DNA of 64,000 nucleotides from Jiangella muralis (GTDB lineage Bacteria; Actinomycetota; Actinomycetes; Jiangellales; Jiangellaceae): positions 1-64,000 of the forward strand of contig NZ_KQ434753.1 in the NCBI RefSeq assembly GCF_001270745.1. Direction: 5' to 3'. The notes beneath the pieces are model-generated. The model was not told where the DNA came from. It did not search any database and saw only the letters and a list, made by a program, of their open reading frames with translations. Shown piece after piece: positions 33,288-41,931 of this stretch. The first letter of the stretch is position 1, and every line of letters begins with the position of its first letter. A program made the translations under genes and the position numbers.

Positions 33288-36200
33288 ATGCACGAGGTAC
33301 CCCGGGCGGCAGCCTGCCCGAATCCGAGTCTGTCCCGCCGCACCGCGATCCGCCTGCTGGTCGGCGCGGCCGTCCTGCCACCGGTGGTGAACGCGTTCGG
33401 CATCCGCACCGCGTCCGCCACGACGGCCGCCGCGGACGGTCAGGCGCCGCTGCCGGACGCGCTGCGCCGGCTGCCGATGCCGAACCTGGCCACCGAGCCC
33501 GCCGCGACCATCACCGGCGACCGGCACCGGGTGACGTTCCACCGCGCCACCTGGGACGGCGGCCACACGTTCGTCCGCGAGCTGGAGGTCCGCACGCCCG
33601 GCGGCTGGCTGCGCGTCACCGATCCCGCCGCGCGGTTCGACGAGCAGTGGATCGTGCTGACCGGCGACGAGGGCAACCCCACCGACTACTACACGTCGAT
33701 GACGCCGAACTGGGTGGCGTTCGACTCGCTCGCCCAGATCGACGCGCACACCGTCGAGCTGCGCAGCACCCCGCCGGACGGCTACGACCTCACCGTCCGC
33801 TGGTCGCTGGCCGGCGCCAACCCGGAGCTGCAGTGGACGCTCACCGCGGGCGCGGCCGGCCAGTACGTCGTCGGCTACCAGTCGGTCGACGCCGTCACCC
33901 CGGACGACGTCGACGAGGTGCTCTGCGGGTCGTGGCAGCACGCCCGGGTGATCGGCGGAGCTCAGTCGCTGGGCGCGTGGGAGCTGTTCGCGCCGATGTC
34001 GCTGACGCAGCGCCGCATCGGCGATCAGGACGTCACGCTGGGCGTCTATACACCCGGCGAGGTGCTGCTGTTCGAGCACGAGCGGGAGCCGGGCCCGGAC
34101 GGCCAGCCGTTCGGGATGAGCCTGCGCAACGACGACCGCGACGTGCAGCCGGTGGTGTTCGCGCCGCAGGCCGGCCGCCGGGCGCCGCTCGCCGCCGGTG
34201 AGAGCCGCGGGTACGCGTTCGGGCTCTACGCCGGCTCGGCCACCGTCTACGAGGCCTACACGGACCTCGTCCGCAACGAATACGGCTACACCGACTACCG
34301 GCGCAACGCCTATGACACGTCGCTGACCGACACCGTCCACAACCTCATCGACCTGGTGCTGGTCGAGCCGGACGGCGACGACAGCGAGTCGTTCGTGCCG
34401 TCGTTCAGCGGCTGGTGGAACCGGGCCAAGGGCTTCGTCGACATCGAGAACGACCAGGCCGTGCGGACACCCATCGCCGGTGTCCTGCTGTCGGCGTACC
34501 ACCTGACCGGCGCCGCCGGGCTGTACGAGCGGCGGGCCCGGCCGCTGGTGGAGTACCACCTGTCCCGCGCCAACCACGGCAGCACGCCGGTGAAGGGCGC
34601 GCTGGTGTACGGCAACCCCGACCTCTACCGCATCGGGCGGATCCCCGGCGACGCGTCGACGCTGGTCCCGCTGTACGAGCAGACCCGCGGGCAGAACGCC
34701 GGCATCCACGCGCTGGCGAAGGAGCTGATCCGCCAGCGGCCCGGGCGCGACGCCCGCACCCCGATGAGCACCCCGCTGCAGGCCTACGTCCTCACCGGCA
34801 ACGAGGCCTACCTCGCCGAGGCCCGGGCCGAGGCGCGACGGCTGATCCGCGACCAGATCATGCGGGCGTACACGACGAACGCCGCCGAGAACGAGTTCGG
34901 CTACCACTACGTGAAGGCCTGGACCGAACTGCTGGTGCTGTTCGAGCTGACCGGTGAGCAGGAGTTCCTCGACGGCTCGTACCGCGAGGCGCAGCGCTAT
35001 CTCGGCGTGATGAACGTGCGGCCGGTCCCGGACACCACGGTCACGGTGCCGAACCAGCCGTTCATCGACAACCAGATCGACTGGTGGAAGACGCCGCTGC
35101 TGCCCGACTACCCGCAGACGACGGTGCCGAGCGAAGAGGTGCCGGCGTGGATGGTGTCGTCCTCCGGCGTCACGTTCGAGCAGTTGTCGACGTTCAAGGT
35201 CTCCGCGGGCGCGGTGAACCCGGGCGGCGGCTTCACCTGGATTCCGGCGTGGGCGCCGTTCTTCCTGCGCCTCGCCCATCACACCGGCGACGACCTGTTC
35301 CGCGACGTCGCGCACAACCTGGTGGTCGGCCGGTTCACCAACTACCCCGGCTACTACAACCGGCAGTTCAGCGTCGCGCACATGAAGCCGGACTTCCCGT
35401 ACCAGGGACCGCCCGGGGCCGGCGGCATCTACTTCCACCACATCCCCGGCCAGCTCGGCCTGGCGCTGGACTACCTGATCACCGAGCATCAGACCCGGTC
35501 CGGCGGCGCGATCGACTTCCCGCGCCAGTTCGAGACCAACTACGTGTTCTTCAAGTACGCGACCTACGGGCACGCGCCCGGCACCTTCCACGGCGAGGAC
35601 GGCGTCTGGCCGTACTTCCCGAAGGGACTGGTCGTGCTCGACAACCCGCAGGTCAACTGGCTGACGGCGGTCGGAAACGGCAGCCTCTACGTCAGCCTGA
35701 CGAACGAGAGCGAGACCGCCGAGCGGGTCACCGTCGACGTCGCCACCGCGGGCACCGGGTTGTCCCGGCGGGCCCGCAACCAGGTCGAGGTGCTCAGCGG
35801 TGACGGCGTCCGCGCGGCGGCGACGCTGCGCGGCGGCCAGGTCACGACGACGGTGCCGGCGAAGGGGCACGCGGCGCTGGTGGTGCGCGACGTCGACATC
35901 GACGTGCCGTGGCACTGGACCAGCGACACCGCCGACCAGAGCGCGGACAGCCACCACGACGAGTACCTCGACCCGGCCACGAACGACGGCCTGGTGCGCG
36001 CGCTGCTGCTGGTCCGGCCGGACCGCTCCGGCTACGACGCCTACGTGCAGGTCGACGTCGAGGAGCCGGCGACGGCAGCGCTGACCTACGCGCTCGGCGA
36101 CGCGCCGTCGCAGCAGGCGCCGGCCAAGGTGTTCCCGTACGAGTGGAGCATCCCGGTCGACGGCCTGACCACGCCGTTCACGTACCAGGTCGGCTCCGGG

Positions 36201-38006
36201 TCGCGGACGACGGCCGAGCACACGTTGCGGCTGCCGGTCGCCGTGACCGGCGTGCTGCCGGACGGGACGGCGGCCGCCGGCGAGCTGAGCGCGGCGCCGG
36301 ACACCACGCCGGGCGACGTCGTCCGGGTCCGGGCGCGGGTGCGGGCCGGTTCGGCCGAGCTGGCCGGCGCCGCGGTGGCGCTGAACGTGCCGTCCGGGTG
36401 GACGGCGGCGCCGGTGGGCGACGTACCGGCGACGGTGCCGGCCGGCGGCTTCGCGGACTGGACGTTCGACGTCACCGCGCCCGCGGCGGCGACTGGGACG
36501 GTCGCGCTGGCGGGCACGGCGACCTGGACCGGCGGGAGCGCCGAGCTGGCGCCGTCCGCCGTCGAGGTGCTGGCGCCGCTGAAGCTCCCCGTGGCGACCG
36601 CCGTGCCAGCGCAGCTGGCGGCGCCCGGCGACGCGACCGAACTGACCGTCGCCGTGCTGAACGTCGGGCCGCTGCCACGGTCGGGCACGCTGCGGGTGAC
36701 GGTGCCGGCCGGCTGGCAGGCATCGGCGACGGAGATCGAGTTCGACGTGCCGGGACGCGAGGAGCGCGAGTACACCGTCACGGTCACCTCCGCCGCGGGC
36801 GCGGCGCCCGGCACCGCGCACCGCGTCACCGTCGCCGTGGACGGAGCGGCGCAGCAGGCGGCCACCGTCCGGATCGCCGGCACCGACATCATCATCGACA
36901 ACGCCGACGAGTGGCCCCGCTACGTCGAGACCGGCTGGTGGCTGCCCAGCACGCTGGCCGGCTGGAACCGCACCGCGTCCCGGTTCAGCGAGGAGGGGCG
37001 GCTCGGCGGCGCGGCCACCTGGAACCCGGAGCTGCCCGCCGACGGGGCCTACGACGTGGCCGTCTGGTACCCGTCGAACGAGGCCACCACGAGAGAAGCC
37101 GTCTACGTCGTCCACCACGCCGACGGCGAGGACGAGGTCGTCGTCGACCAGCAGCAGGACGCCAACGGCTGGCGCACGCTCGGCCGGTACCGGTTCACGG
37201 CCGGCACCGGCGGCTACGTGCGCATCGAGGTCCGCAACCCCGGCTTCCACCGGGTCGACGCGGCCCGGTTCCTGCCCGTCGACGCGGCCGGCCTGCTGCC
37301 GGTGCTGTCCGGCCTGACCGGCGCGGACGTCGCGGCGCCCGGCGGCAGCACGACGGTGACGGCGACGTTGCGCGCCCAGGACGGCACCCCGGCGCGGGGC
37401 TCCGCGCGGCTGGCCACCCCGGCCGGCTGGACGGTCACTCCCGCGGAGATCCCGGTCGACCTGGCCGGCGGCGCGACCACGACCCTGGAGTTCCAGCTGA
37501 CCGCGCCGGCCGACGCCGTCGCCGGGACGCTGCACGAGCTCGCGCTGTCGGCGGCCGGCGCCGAGGCGGCGATCGCCGTGGCCGTCGGGACGCCCGATCC
37601 CGCCGCCGCCATCGTCGTCGATGACGAGGACGCCGGGTACGCCGATACCGGCGGCTGGAGCGCCAGCAGCCTGGCCGGCCACGACGGCAGCCGGTCGCGG
37701 TTCGCCGGCGGCGGCAGCGGCGCGGTCGCCACCTGGTCCCCGGAGCTGGCGGCGGCCGGCCGCTACCGAGTGAGCGTCTGGTACCCGACCAACTCGACCA
37801 CCACCCGGGCGGCCGTTTACACCGTGGTCGGCGCCGGCGGCGAGGAAACCGTCGTCGTCGACCAGCAAGAGGGTGGCGCCAACTGGCGTCCACTGGCCAT
37901 CGTTGACCTGGACCCCGCGACCGCGGCGGTCCGGCTGACCGCACAGAACAGCGGCCACCATCGTGCCGACGCGGCCCGGTTCGAGCCCGTCGTGCCCGCG
38001 CAGTGA
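33288..38006 (+). CDS. Very large Tat-exported carbohydrate-active protein, likely polysaccharide lyase or hydrolase
   Basis: 1572 residues. A Tat signal (SLSRRTAIRLLVGAAVLPP) ends near ASA at about 45. Residues about 60-330 look like a beta-sandwich; about 345-780 form a helical region with many aromatic and His motifs (SFSGWWNRAKGF, ENEFGYHYVKAW, GGIYFHHIPGQLG), suggesting an alpha/alpha toroid. NEW3-like Ig modules follow at about 1005-1090, 1097-1190 and 1337-1430. Golvesin-C-like carbohydrate modules lie at about 1200-1330 and 1440-1570 (YVETGWW, YADTGGW). I cannot name the catalytic family. Position after a sugar importer and before a sugar-acid dehydratase implies glycan cleavage outside the cell, possibly of a uronate polymer. 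Confidence 0.75.
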   Translation: MHEVPRAAACPNPSLSRRTAIRLLVGAAVLPPVVNAFGIRTASATTAAADGQAPLPDALRRLPMPNLATEPAATITGDRHRVTFHRATWDGGHTFVRELEVRTPGGWLRVTDPAARFDEQWIVLTGDEGNPTDYYTSMTPNWVAFDSLAQIDAHTVELRSTPPDGYDLTVRWSLAGANPELQWTLTAGAAGQYVVGYQSVDAVTPDDVDEVLCGSWQHARVIGGAQSLGAWELFAPMSLTQRRIGDQDVTLGVYTPGEVLLFEHEREPGPDGQPFGMSLRNDDRDVQPVVFAPQAGRRAPLAAGESRGYAFGLYAGSATVYEAYTDLVRNEYGYTDYRRNAYDTSLTDTVHNLIDLVLVEPDGDDSESFVPSFSGWWNRAKGFVDIENDQAVRTPIAGVLLSAYHLTGAAGLYERRARPLVEYHLSRANHGSTPVKGALVYGNPDLYRIGRIPGDASTLVPLYEQTRGQNAGIHALAKELIRQRPGRDARTPMSTPLQAYVLTGNEAYLAEARAEARRLIRDQIMRAYTTNAAENEFGYHYVKAWTELLVLFELTGEQEFLDGSYREAQRYLGVMNVRPVPDTTVTVPNQPFIDNQIDWWKTPLLPDYPQTTVPSEEVPAWMVSSSGVTFEQLSTFKVSAGAVNPGGGFTWIPAWAPFFLRLAHHTGDDLFRDVAHNLVVGRFTNYPGYYNRQFSVAHMKPDFPYQGPPGAGGIYFHHIPGQLGLALDYLITEHQTRSGGAIDFPRQFETNYVFFKYATYGHAPGTFHGEDGVWPYFPKGLVVLDNPQVNWLTAVGNGSLYVSLTNESETAERVTVDVATAGTGLSRRARNQVEVLSGDGVRAAATLRGGQVTTTVPAKGHAALVVRDVDIDVPWHWTSDTADQSADSHHDEYLDPATNDGLVRALLLVRPDRSGYDAYVQVDVEEPATAALTYALGDAPSQQAPAKVFPYEWSIPVDGLTTPFTYQVGSGSRTTAEHTLRLPVAVTGVLPDGTAAAGELSAAPDTTPGDVVRVRARVRAGSAELAGAAVALNVPSGWTAAPVGDVPATVPAGGFADWTFDVTAPAAATGTVALAGTATWTGGSAELAPSAVEVLAPLKLPVATAVPAQLAAPGDATELTVAVLNVGPLPRSGTLRVTVPAGWQASATEIEFDVPGREEREYTVTVTSAAGAAPGTAHRVTVAVDGAAQQAATVRIAGTDIIIDNADEWPRYVETGWWLPSTLAGWNRTASRFSEEGRLGGAATWNPELPADGAYDVAVWYPSNEATTREAVYVVHHADGEDEVVVDQQQDANGWRTLGRYRFTAGTGGYVRIEVRNPGFHRVDAARFLPVDAAGLLPVLSGLTGADVAAPGGSTTVTATLRAQDGTPARGSARLATPAGWTVTPAEIPVDLAGGATTTLEFQLTAPADAVAGTLHELALSAAGAEAAIAVAVGTPDPAAAIVVDDEDAGYADTGGWSASSLAGHDGSRSRFAGGGSGAVATWSPELAAAGRYRVSVWYPTNSTTTRAAVYTVVGAGGEETVVVDQQEGGANWRPLAIVDLDPATAAVRLTAQNSGHHRADAARFEPVVPAQ

Positions 38007-38019
38007 GGACGGACAACAG

Positions 38020-39159
38020 GTGAAGAGCATGGTGATCGCGGCGGTCGAGGCGTTCCCGCTCCGGCTCGCGCTGGACGGCACGCCCGGCCGCGGCGGCCCC
38101 GACTACCAGGCGCCGCACGATCGGCCGACCATCTACTCGCCCAGCCGCGAGACGGTGTTCGTCCGCATCGAGACGACGGACGGGCTGGTCGGCTGGGGCG
38201 AGGCGCTGGTGCCGGTCGGGCCGCGGGTGGTCGCCGCGATCGTCGAGGACCTGCTCACCCCGGCGCTGCTCGGCGCCGACGCGGCCGACGTGCGGCCGCT
38301 GCGGTACCGGCTGGGCGAGCTGATGCGCGAGCGCGGCCACCTCGGCGGCCACCAGGCCGACGCGCTGGCCGCCGTCGACATCGCGCTGTGGGACCTGCTC
38401 GGGCGGGCGACGGGGCTGCCGGTCGCGTCGCTGCTCGGCGGGGCGTTCCAGCGGCGGATCCCCAGCTACCTCACCGCCACCGGCACGGCGACCACGCCGG
38501 AGGAGTTCCGGCGGCACTGGTCCGACGGCGTGCGCCGGTTCAAGCTGCACCTCGGGCCGGACGTCGACGAGGCGCTGGAGGTGTTCGACCGCGCGGCCGC
38601 CGTGCTGCCGGACGCCGCGTTCGCCGTCGACGTGCACTGCCGGCTCGACGGCGCCTCCGGGCTGCGGCTGGCCCGCGAGCTGGCGGCCCGCGGCGCGTGG
38701 TTCCTCGAGTCGGCGCTGCCGGCCGAGCACGCCCGCGGGTACGCCGCGCTCGCGGCCGCCGCCGACCTGCCGATCGCGGCCGGCGAGGCGCACCGGCACC
38801 GCTACGAGGTGGCCGACTGGCTGGCCGTCGACGCGCTGGACCTCTACCAGCCCGACATCGGCCGCACCGGCATCACGGAGGGCAACGCCATCGCGACGCT
38901 GGTCAACACGGCGTACCGGCCGATCCTGCCGCACCACTCGGCGGCGCTCGGGCTGGCGCTGGCGGCCGGCCTGCACGTCGCGGCGGCGGCGGACAACGCG
39001 CCGTACTTCGAGTACGCGCCGGCGACGGTCGAGCTGGCCAACGCGCTGCTGGCCGAGCCGATCGTCGCCGAGCCCGACGCGTACGTGCTGCCCGACGGGC
39101 CCGGCCTCGGCGTGGTGGTCGACGAGGACAAGGTCCGTGCCGCCGTCGTCGAACGCTGA
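38020..39159 (+). CDS. Enolase-superfamily sugar-acid dehydratase (MR subgroup), copy 2
   Basis: 379 residues. The GTG at 38020 has GAGGA ten bases upstream and is preferred to the ATG at 38029. Catalytic set: Lys175 (FKLHLG, KxH), Asp204 (VDVHCR), Glu230 (FLESAL), Glu256 (AGEAHRHRYE), His305/306 (PHHSAA). It shares blocks such as LMRERGHL and GHQADALAAVDIALWDL with copy 1 at 27873-29042, so one probably arose by duplication. It follows the large exported protein by 13 bases and likely ends the import operon. A different stereochemistry from copy 1 is a reasonable guess. Confidence 0.87.
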   Translation: MKSMVIAAVEAFPLRLALDGTPGRGGPDYQAPHDRPTIYSPSRETVFVRIETTDGLVGWGEALVPVGPRVVAAIVEDLLTPALLGADAADVRPLRYRLGELMRERGHLGGHQADALAAVDIALWDLLGRATGLPVASLLGGAFQRRIPSYLTATGTATTPEEFRRHWSDGVRRFKLHLGPDVDEALEVFDRAAAVLPDAAFAVDVHCRLDGASGLRLARELAARGAWFLESALPAEHARGYAALAAAADLPIAAGEAHRHRYEVADWLAVDALDLYQPDIGRTGITEGNAIATLVNTAYRPILPHHSAALGLALAAGLHVAAAADNAPYFEYAPATVELANALLAEPIVAEPDAYVLPDGPGLGVVVDEDKVRAAVVER

Positions 39160-39172
39160 CCGGCCGGTGCCG

Positions 39173-39940
39173 TCAGGGCGCCGTCAGCACCTCGACCCCG
39201 TCCGGCGTGATGGCGATGGTGTGCTCGCTGTGCGCCGTCCGCGACCCGTCGGCGGACCGGATGGTCCAGCCGTCCGGGTCGTAGACGATGCGGCTGGAGC
39301 CGGCGGCGAACCAGGGCTCGACGGCGAAGGTGAGGCCCGGGCGCAGCGGGTAGCCGCGGCCGGGCCGCCCGCTGTTGGGCACGGCCAGGTCCTCGTGCAT
39401 GGTGCGGCCGATGCCGTGGCCGCCGAACTCCCCGTTCGGCGTGTAGCCGTAGGCCCGGGCCACCTCGGCGATGGCGTGCGAGACGTCGCCCAGCCGGCCA
39501 CCGGGCCGGGCCGCCGCGATGGCCGCGGCCAGCGCCTCCTCCGTCGACCGGATCAGCCGCAGGTCGGCCTCGCGCGGCGTGCCCGCGATGACGCTGATCG
39601 CGCTGTCGCCGGCCCAGCCGTCCAACTCGACCGCGAGGTCGAGGCTGAGCAGGTCGCCGTCGCGCAGCGTGGCGTCGTGCGGCAGGCCGTGCAGGACGGC
39701 GTCGTTCAACGACAGGCAGATCACGTTGCGGAACGGCCCGTTGCCGAACGACGGCGCGTAGTCCCAATAGCAGGAGACGCCGCCGCCGGCCGCGATCAGC
39801 TCACGCGCGCGGTGCTCGATGTCGAGCAGGTTCACACCGGGCCGGACCATGCTGCGCAGCTCGGCCAGGATCTCTGCGACGAGCCGGCCGGCCGCGCGCA
39901 TCTTCGCGATCTCGGCCGGCGTCTTCAGTTCGATCATCAC
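39173..39940 (-). CDS. map: Methionine aminopeptidase, type I
   Basis: 255 residues. The five metal ligands are in place: Asp in SLDLAVELDGW, Asp in AGDSAISV, His in GGHGIGRTMHED, Glu in FAVEPWF and Glu in TAHSEHTIAI. There is no N-terminal SH3-binding zinc extension. GGAGG precedes the ATG. Most actinobacteria have a housekeeping map near secY; this copy lies downstream of an SDR gene inside a sugar-acid locus, separated from it by 15 bases, so it is probably an accessory copy. Why it should be co-transcribed with catabolic genes is unclear. Confidence 0.93.
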   Translation of the reverse strand: MMIELKTPAEIAKMRAAGRLVAEILAELRSMVRPGVNLLDIEHRARELIAAGGGVSCYWDYAPSFGNGPFRNVICLSLNDAVLHGLPHDATLRDGDLLSLDLAVELDGWAGDSAISVIAGTPREADLRLIRSTEEALAAAIAAARPGGRLGDVSHAIAEVARAYGYTPNGEFGGHGIGRTMHEDLAVPNSGRPGRGYPLRPGLTFAVEPWFAAGSSRIVYDPDGWTIRSADGSRTAHSEHTIAITPDGVEVLTAP

Positions 39941-39946
39941 GTACCT

Positions 39947-39964
39947 CCGGTATTATCATACCGG
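39947..39964. promoter_or_regulatory. Palindrome between the SDR and map genes
   Basis: CCGGTATTATCATACCGG has perfect seven-base arms around TATC and is strongly A/T-rich in its centre. On the minus strand it reads through TATGATAAT, a good -10, directly before the GGAGG of map, and it includes the SDR stop codon. It could be a repressor-controlled internal promoter for map. Confidence 0.5.
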
Positions 39965-40708
39965 TGGCAGGAATCGGGCCCTCATCTCGGGCCGGGCGAA
40001 CGCCGACGGGCTGGAGATCGTCAGCCCGCCGTCGACCGGCAGCGCGACGCCGGTGACGAACGAGGCGGCCGCACTGGCCAGGAAGTGCACCACCTCGGCC
40101 ACCTCGGCCGGACGGCCGGTGCGGCACAGCGGGTAGCCCTCCTCGAGCCCCGGCCGGTCGTCGGCGTCGGTCGTGATCAGGCCGGGCACCACGGCGTTGA
40201 CCCGCACCCCGCGCGGGCCGTAGTCCAGCGCGAGCTGGCGGACCAGCCCTTCCAGCCCCGCCTTCGCGGCGGCGTACGCGGGCAGCCACGGCGACGCGAC
40301 CCGTCCGTTCACCGACGACACCGCGACGATCGACGAGCCACGGCCGAGGTGCGGAAGTCCCTGCTTGCAGACCTGGAACGCCGTCGTCAGGACGGCGCCG
40401 AGGGCGGCCTGCCACTGCTCGTCGGTGGTGTCGGTGAGCGGCGCGGTCGGCTGGGCCGCGGCCGCCGGCACGATGACGTCGAGGCGCCCGGCCCGCTCCA
40501 GCACCGCGTCGACGACGTGGCGGGCGCCGGTGGCAGTGGTGCAGTCGGCCTCGAGGTGGGCGGCCAGCGACGGATGCTCGAGCGGCTGGACACTGACGCC
40601 GACGACGGTGTCGCCGGAGGCGGCGAACCGGTCGGCGATGGCCCGGCCGATCTCGGACGACGCACCGATCAGCAGGACACCGCGTCCGGACACCCCGACC
40701 TCCCCCAT
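39956..40708 (-). CDS. Short-chain dehydrogenase/reductase
   Basis: 250 residues, classical SDR. The cofactor loop is LIGASSEIGRAIADR (about 13-27). The catalytic triad is Ser131/132 (AVSSVNGR), Tyr145 and Lys149 (YAAAKAG). The C-terminal VVPGLITTDADD and VDGGL fit sugar or polyol dehydrogenases. NAPA-type NNAG is replaced by PAAAAQ, a mild deviation. The ATG at 40708 follows GGGAGG. It is divergent from the third enolase-superfamily gene, so it probably takes part in the same sugar-acid pathway. Confidence 0.87.
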   Translation of the reverse strand: MGEVGVSGRGVLLIGASSEIGRAIADRFAASGDTVVGVSVQPLEHPSLAAHLEADCTTATGARHVVDAVLERAGRLDVIVPAAAAQPTAPLTDTTDEQWQAALGAVLTTAFQVCKQGLPHLGRGSSIVAVSSVNGRVASPWLPAYAAAKAGLEGLVRQLALDYGPRGVRVNAVVPGLITTDADDRPGLEEGYPLCRTGRPAEVAEVVHFLASAAASFVTGVALPVDGGLTISSPSAFARPEMRARFLPPV

Positions 40709-40724
40709 GCCTGCCTCCCATACC

Positions 40725-40742
40725 TGCACAACTAGTGCACTA
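40725..40742. promoter_or_regulatory. Overlapping dyads between the SDR and galactonate-dehydratase-like genes
   Basis: TGCACAACTAGTGCA (40725-40739, five-base arms) overlaps TAGTGCACTA (40733-40742, perfect 10-bp palindrome); CACTA recurs at 40752-40756. The gap (40709-40763) is A/T-rich and divergent, so this is a probable operator controlling both genes. The regulator is not obvious; it differs from the dyad near the first IclR gene. Confidence 0.5.
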
Positions 40743-40763
40743 TTAGCATGACACTATCACCAT

Positions 40764-41924
40764 ATGGATAACGAGCTGGGGCTGCCGATGAGGATCACCG
40801 AGGTCGAACCGCTGGTCATCGCCACCGGGACCGGGACGTACCTGCTGGTCGTCGTGCACACGGACGCCGGCCTGCACGGGCTGGGCGAGGTCGGCATGCG
40901 GTCGCGGCCGCGCGCGGTGCTCGGCGCGCTGGCCGACTTCGCCGACCTCGCCGTCGGCACCGAGGCGCACCGCATCGAGGAGCTGTCGCAGCTGTTCCTG
41001 CGCGGCGGCTTCTTCCCCGCCGTCGGCGACGTCGCGGCGGCCGCGGCCGGCATCGACCTCGCGCTGTGGGACCTGCGCGGCAAGGCGCTCGGCGTCCCCG
41101 TCCACGAGCTGCTCGGCGGCGCCGTCCGCGAACACGTCCCCGCCTACGTGCACGTGCAGGGGCGCGGGCTGGCGGAGTACCTCGACCACGCGCACCAGCT
41201 GGTCGGGCAGGGCTGGCGGCACCTGCGGATCGGGCTGCAGCCGCCGGCCGAGCCGGTGCTGGAGCCGCGGGCGACACTGCGCGCGAACATCGCCGACTTC
41301 CACGGCCTGCGCGACGCCCTCGGCGACGACGTCGAGCTGCTGGTCGACGTGCACACCCGGCTGGACCCGGCCGAGGCGGCCGTCTTCTGCCGCGAGATCG
41401 AGCCGGCCCGGCCGTTCTTCGTCGAGGACCCGCTGCGGGCGGAGAACCTGGACGCCTACCGGACGCTGCGGGCGCGGACCGCGGTACCTCTGGCGGCCGG
41501 CGAACAACTGACGACCCTGTGGGAGTTCCGGCCGCTGCTCGAGGGCGACCTCGTCGACCACGCCCGCATCGACCTCGCCAACACCGGGCTCACCCAGGGC
41601 CGGAAGATCGCCGCGCTGGCCGAGGCGCACCACATCCAGATCGCGACGCACAACCCGCTCGGCCCGGTCTGCACGGCGGCGTCGGCCCACTTCAACGTCA
41701 CGCTGCCGAACGTCAGCGTGCAGGAGCAGGGCCACCCGCACGGCTGGGCCGACGACCCGCTGGTGCCGGCCGGTCCGCTGGTCTCCGCCGGCGCCGTCCG
41801 TCCGGGCGACGGTCCCGGGTTCGGCGTGGAGATCGACCTGGCGGCGGCACGCCGGGCGGCGGCCGGCGAGCTGGGCCCGCCGCCCCGCTACCGTCGTCCC
41901 GACGGATCGCTGACGAACTGGTGA
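40764..41924 (+). CDS. D-galactonate dehydratase-like enolase-superfamily protein
   Basis: 386 residues. It differs from the other two copies: Asp195 with His197 (VDVHTR), Glu221 (FVEDPL), Glu247 (AGEQLT) and His296 in THNPLGPVC. The HNPLGP motif and the EDP segment are those of the D-galactonate/D-mannonate dehydratase branch rather than the HHS branch. Start uncertain: ATG at 40764 has no ribosome site, and ATG at 40788 (MRITEVEPLV) is also plausible. It lies seven bases upstream of the uronate-dehydrogenase-like gene. Confidence 0.85.
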   Translation: MDNELGLPMRITEVEPLVIATGTGTYLLVVVHTDAGLHGLGEVGMRSRPRAVLGALADFADLAVGTEAHRIEELSQLFLRGGFFPAVGDVAAAAAGIDLALWDLRGKALGVPVHELLGGAVREHVPAYVHVQGRGLAEYLDHAHQLVGQGWRHLRIGLQPPAEPVLEPRATLRANIADFHGLRDALGDDVELLVDVHTRLDPAEAAVFCREIEPARPFFVEDPLRAENLDAYRTLRARTAVPLAAGEQLTTLWEFRPLLEGDLVDHARIDLANTGLTQGRKIAALAEAHHIQIATHNPLGPVCTAASAHFNVTLPNVSVQEQGHPHGWADDPLVPAGPLVSAGAVRPGDGPGFGVEIDLAAARRAAAGELGPPPRYRRPDGSLTNW

Positions 41925-41931
41925 GGTGCGC

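Noticed and set aside
33270-38081. A 1603-residue open frame antisense to the large exported protein
   Set aside because: The plus-strand frame has a Tat signal, ordered domains and a ribosome site; the antisense product is Gly/Arg/Val-rich low complexity.
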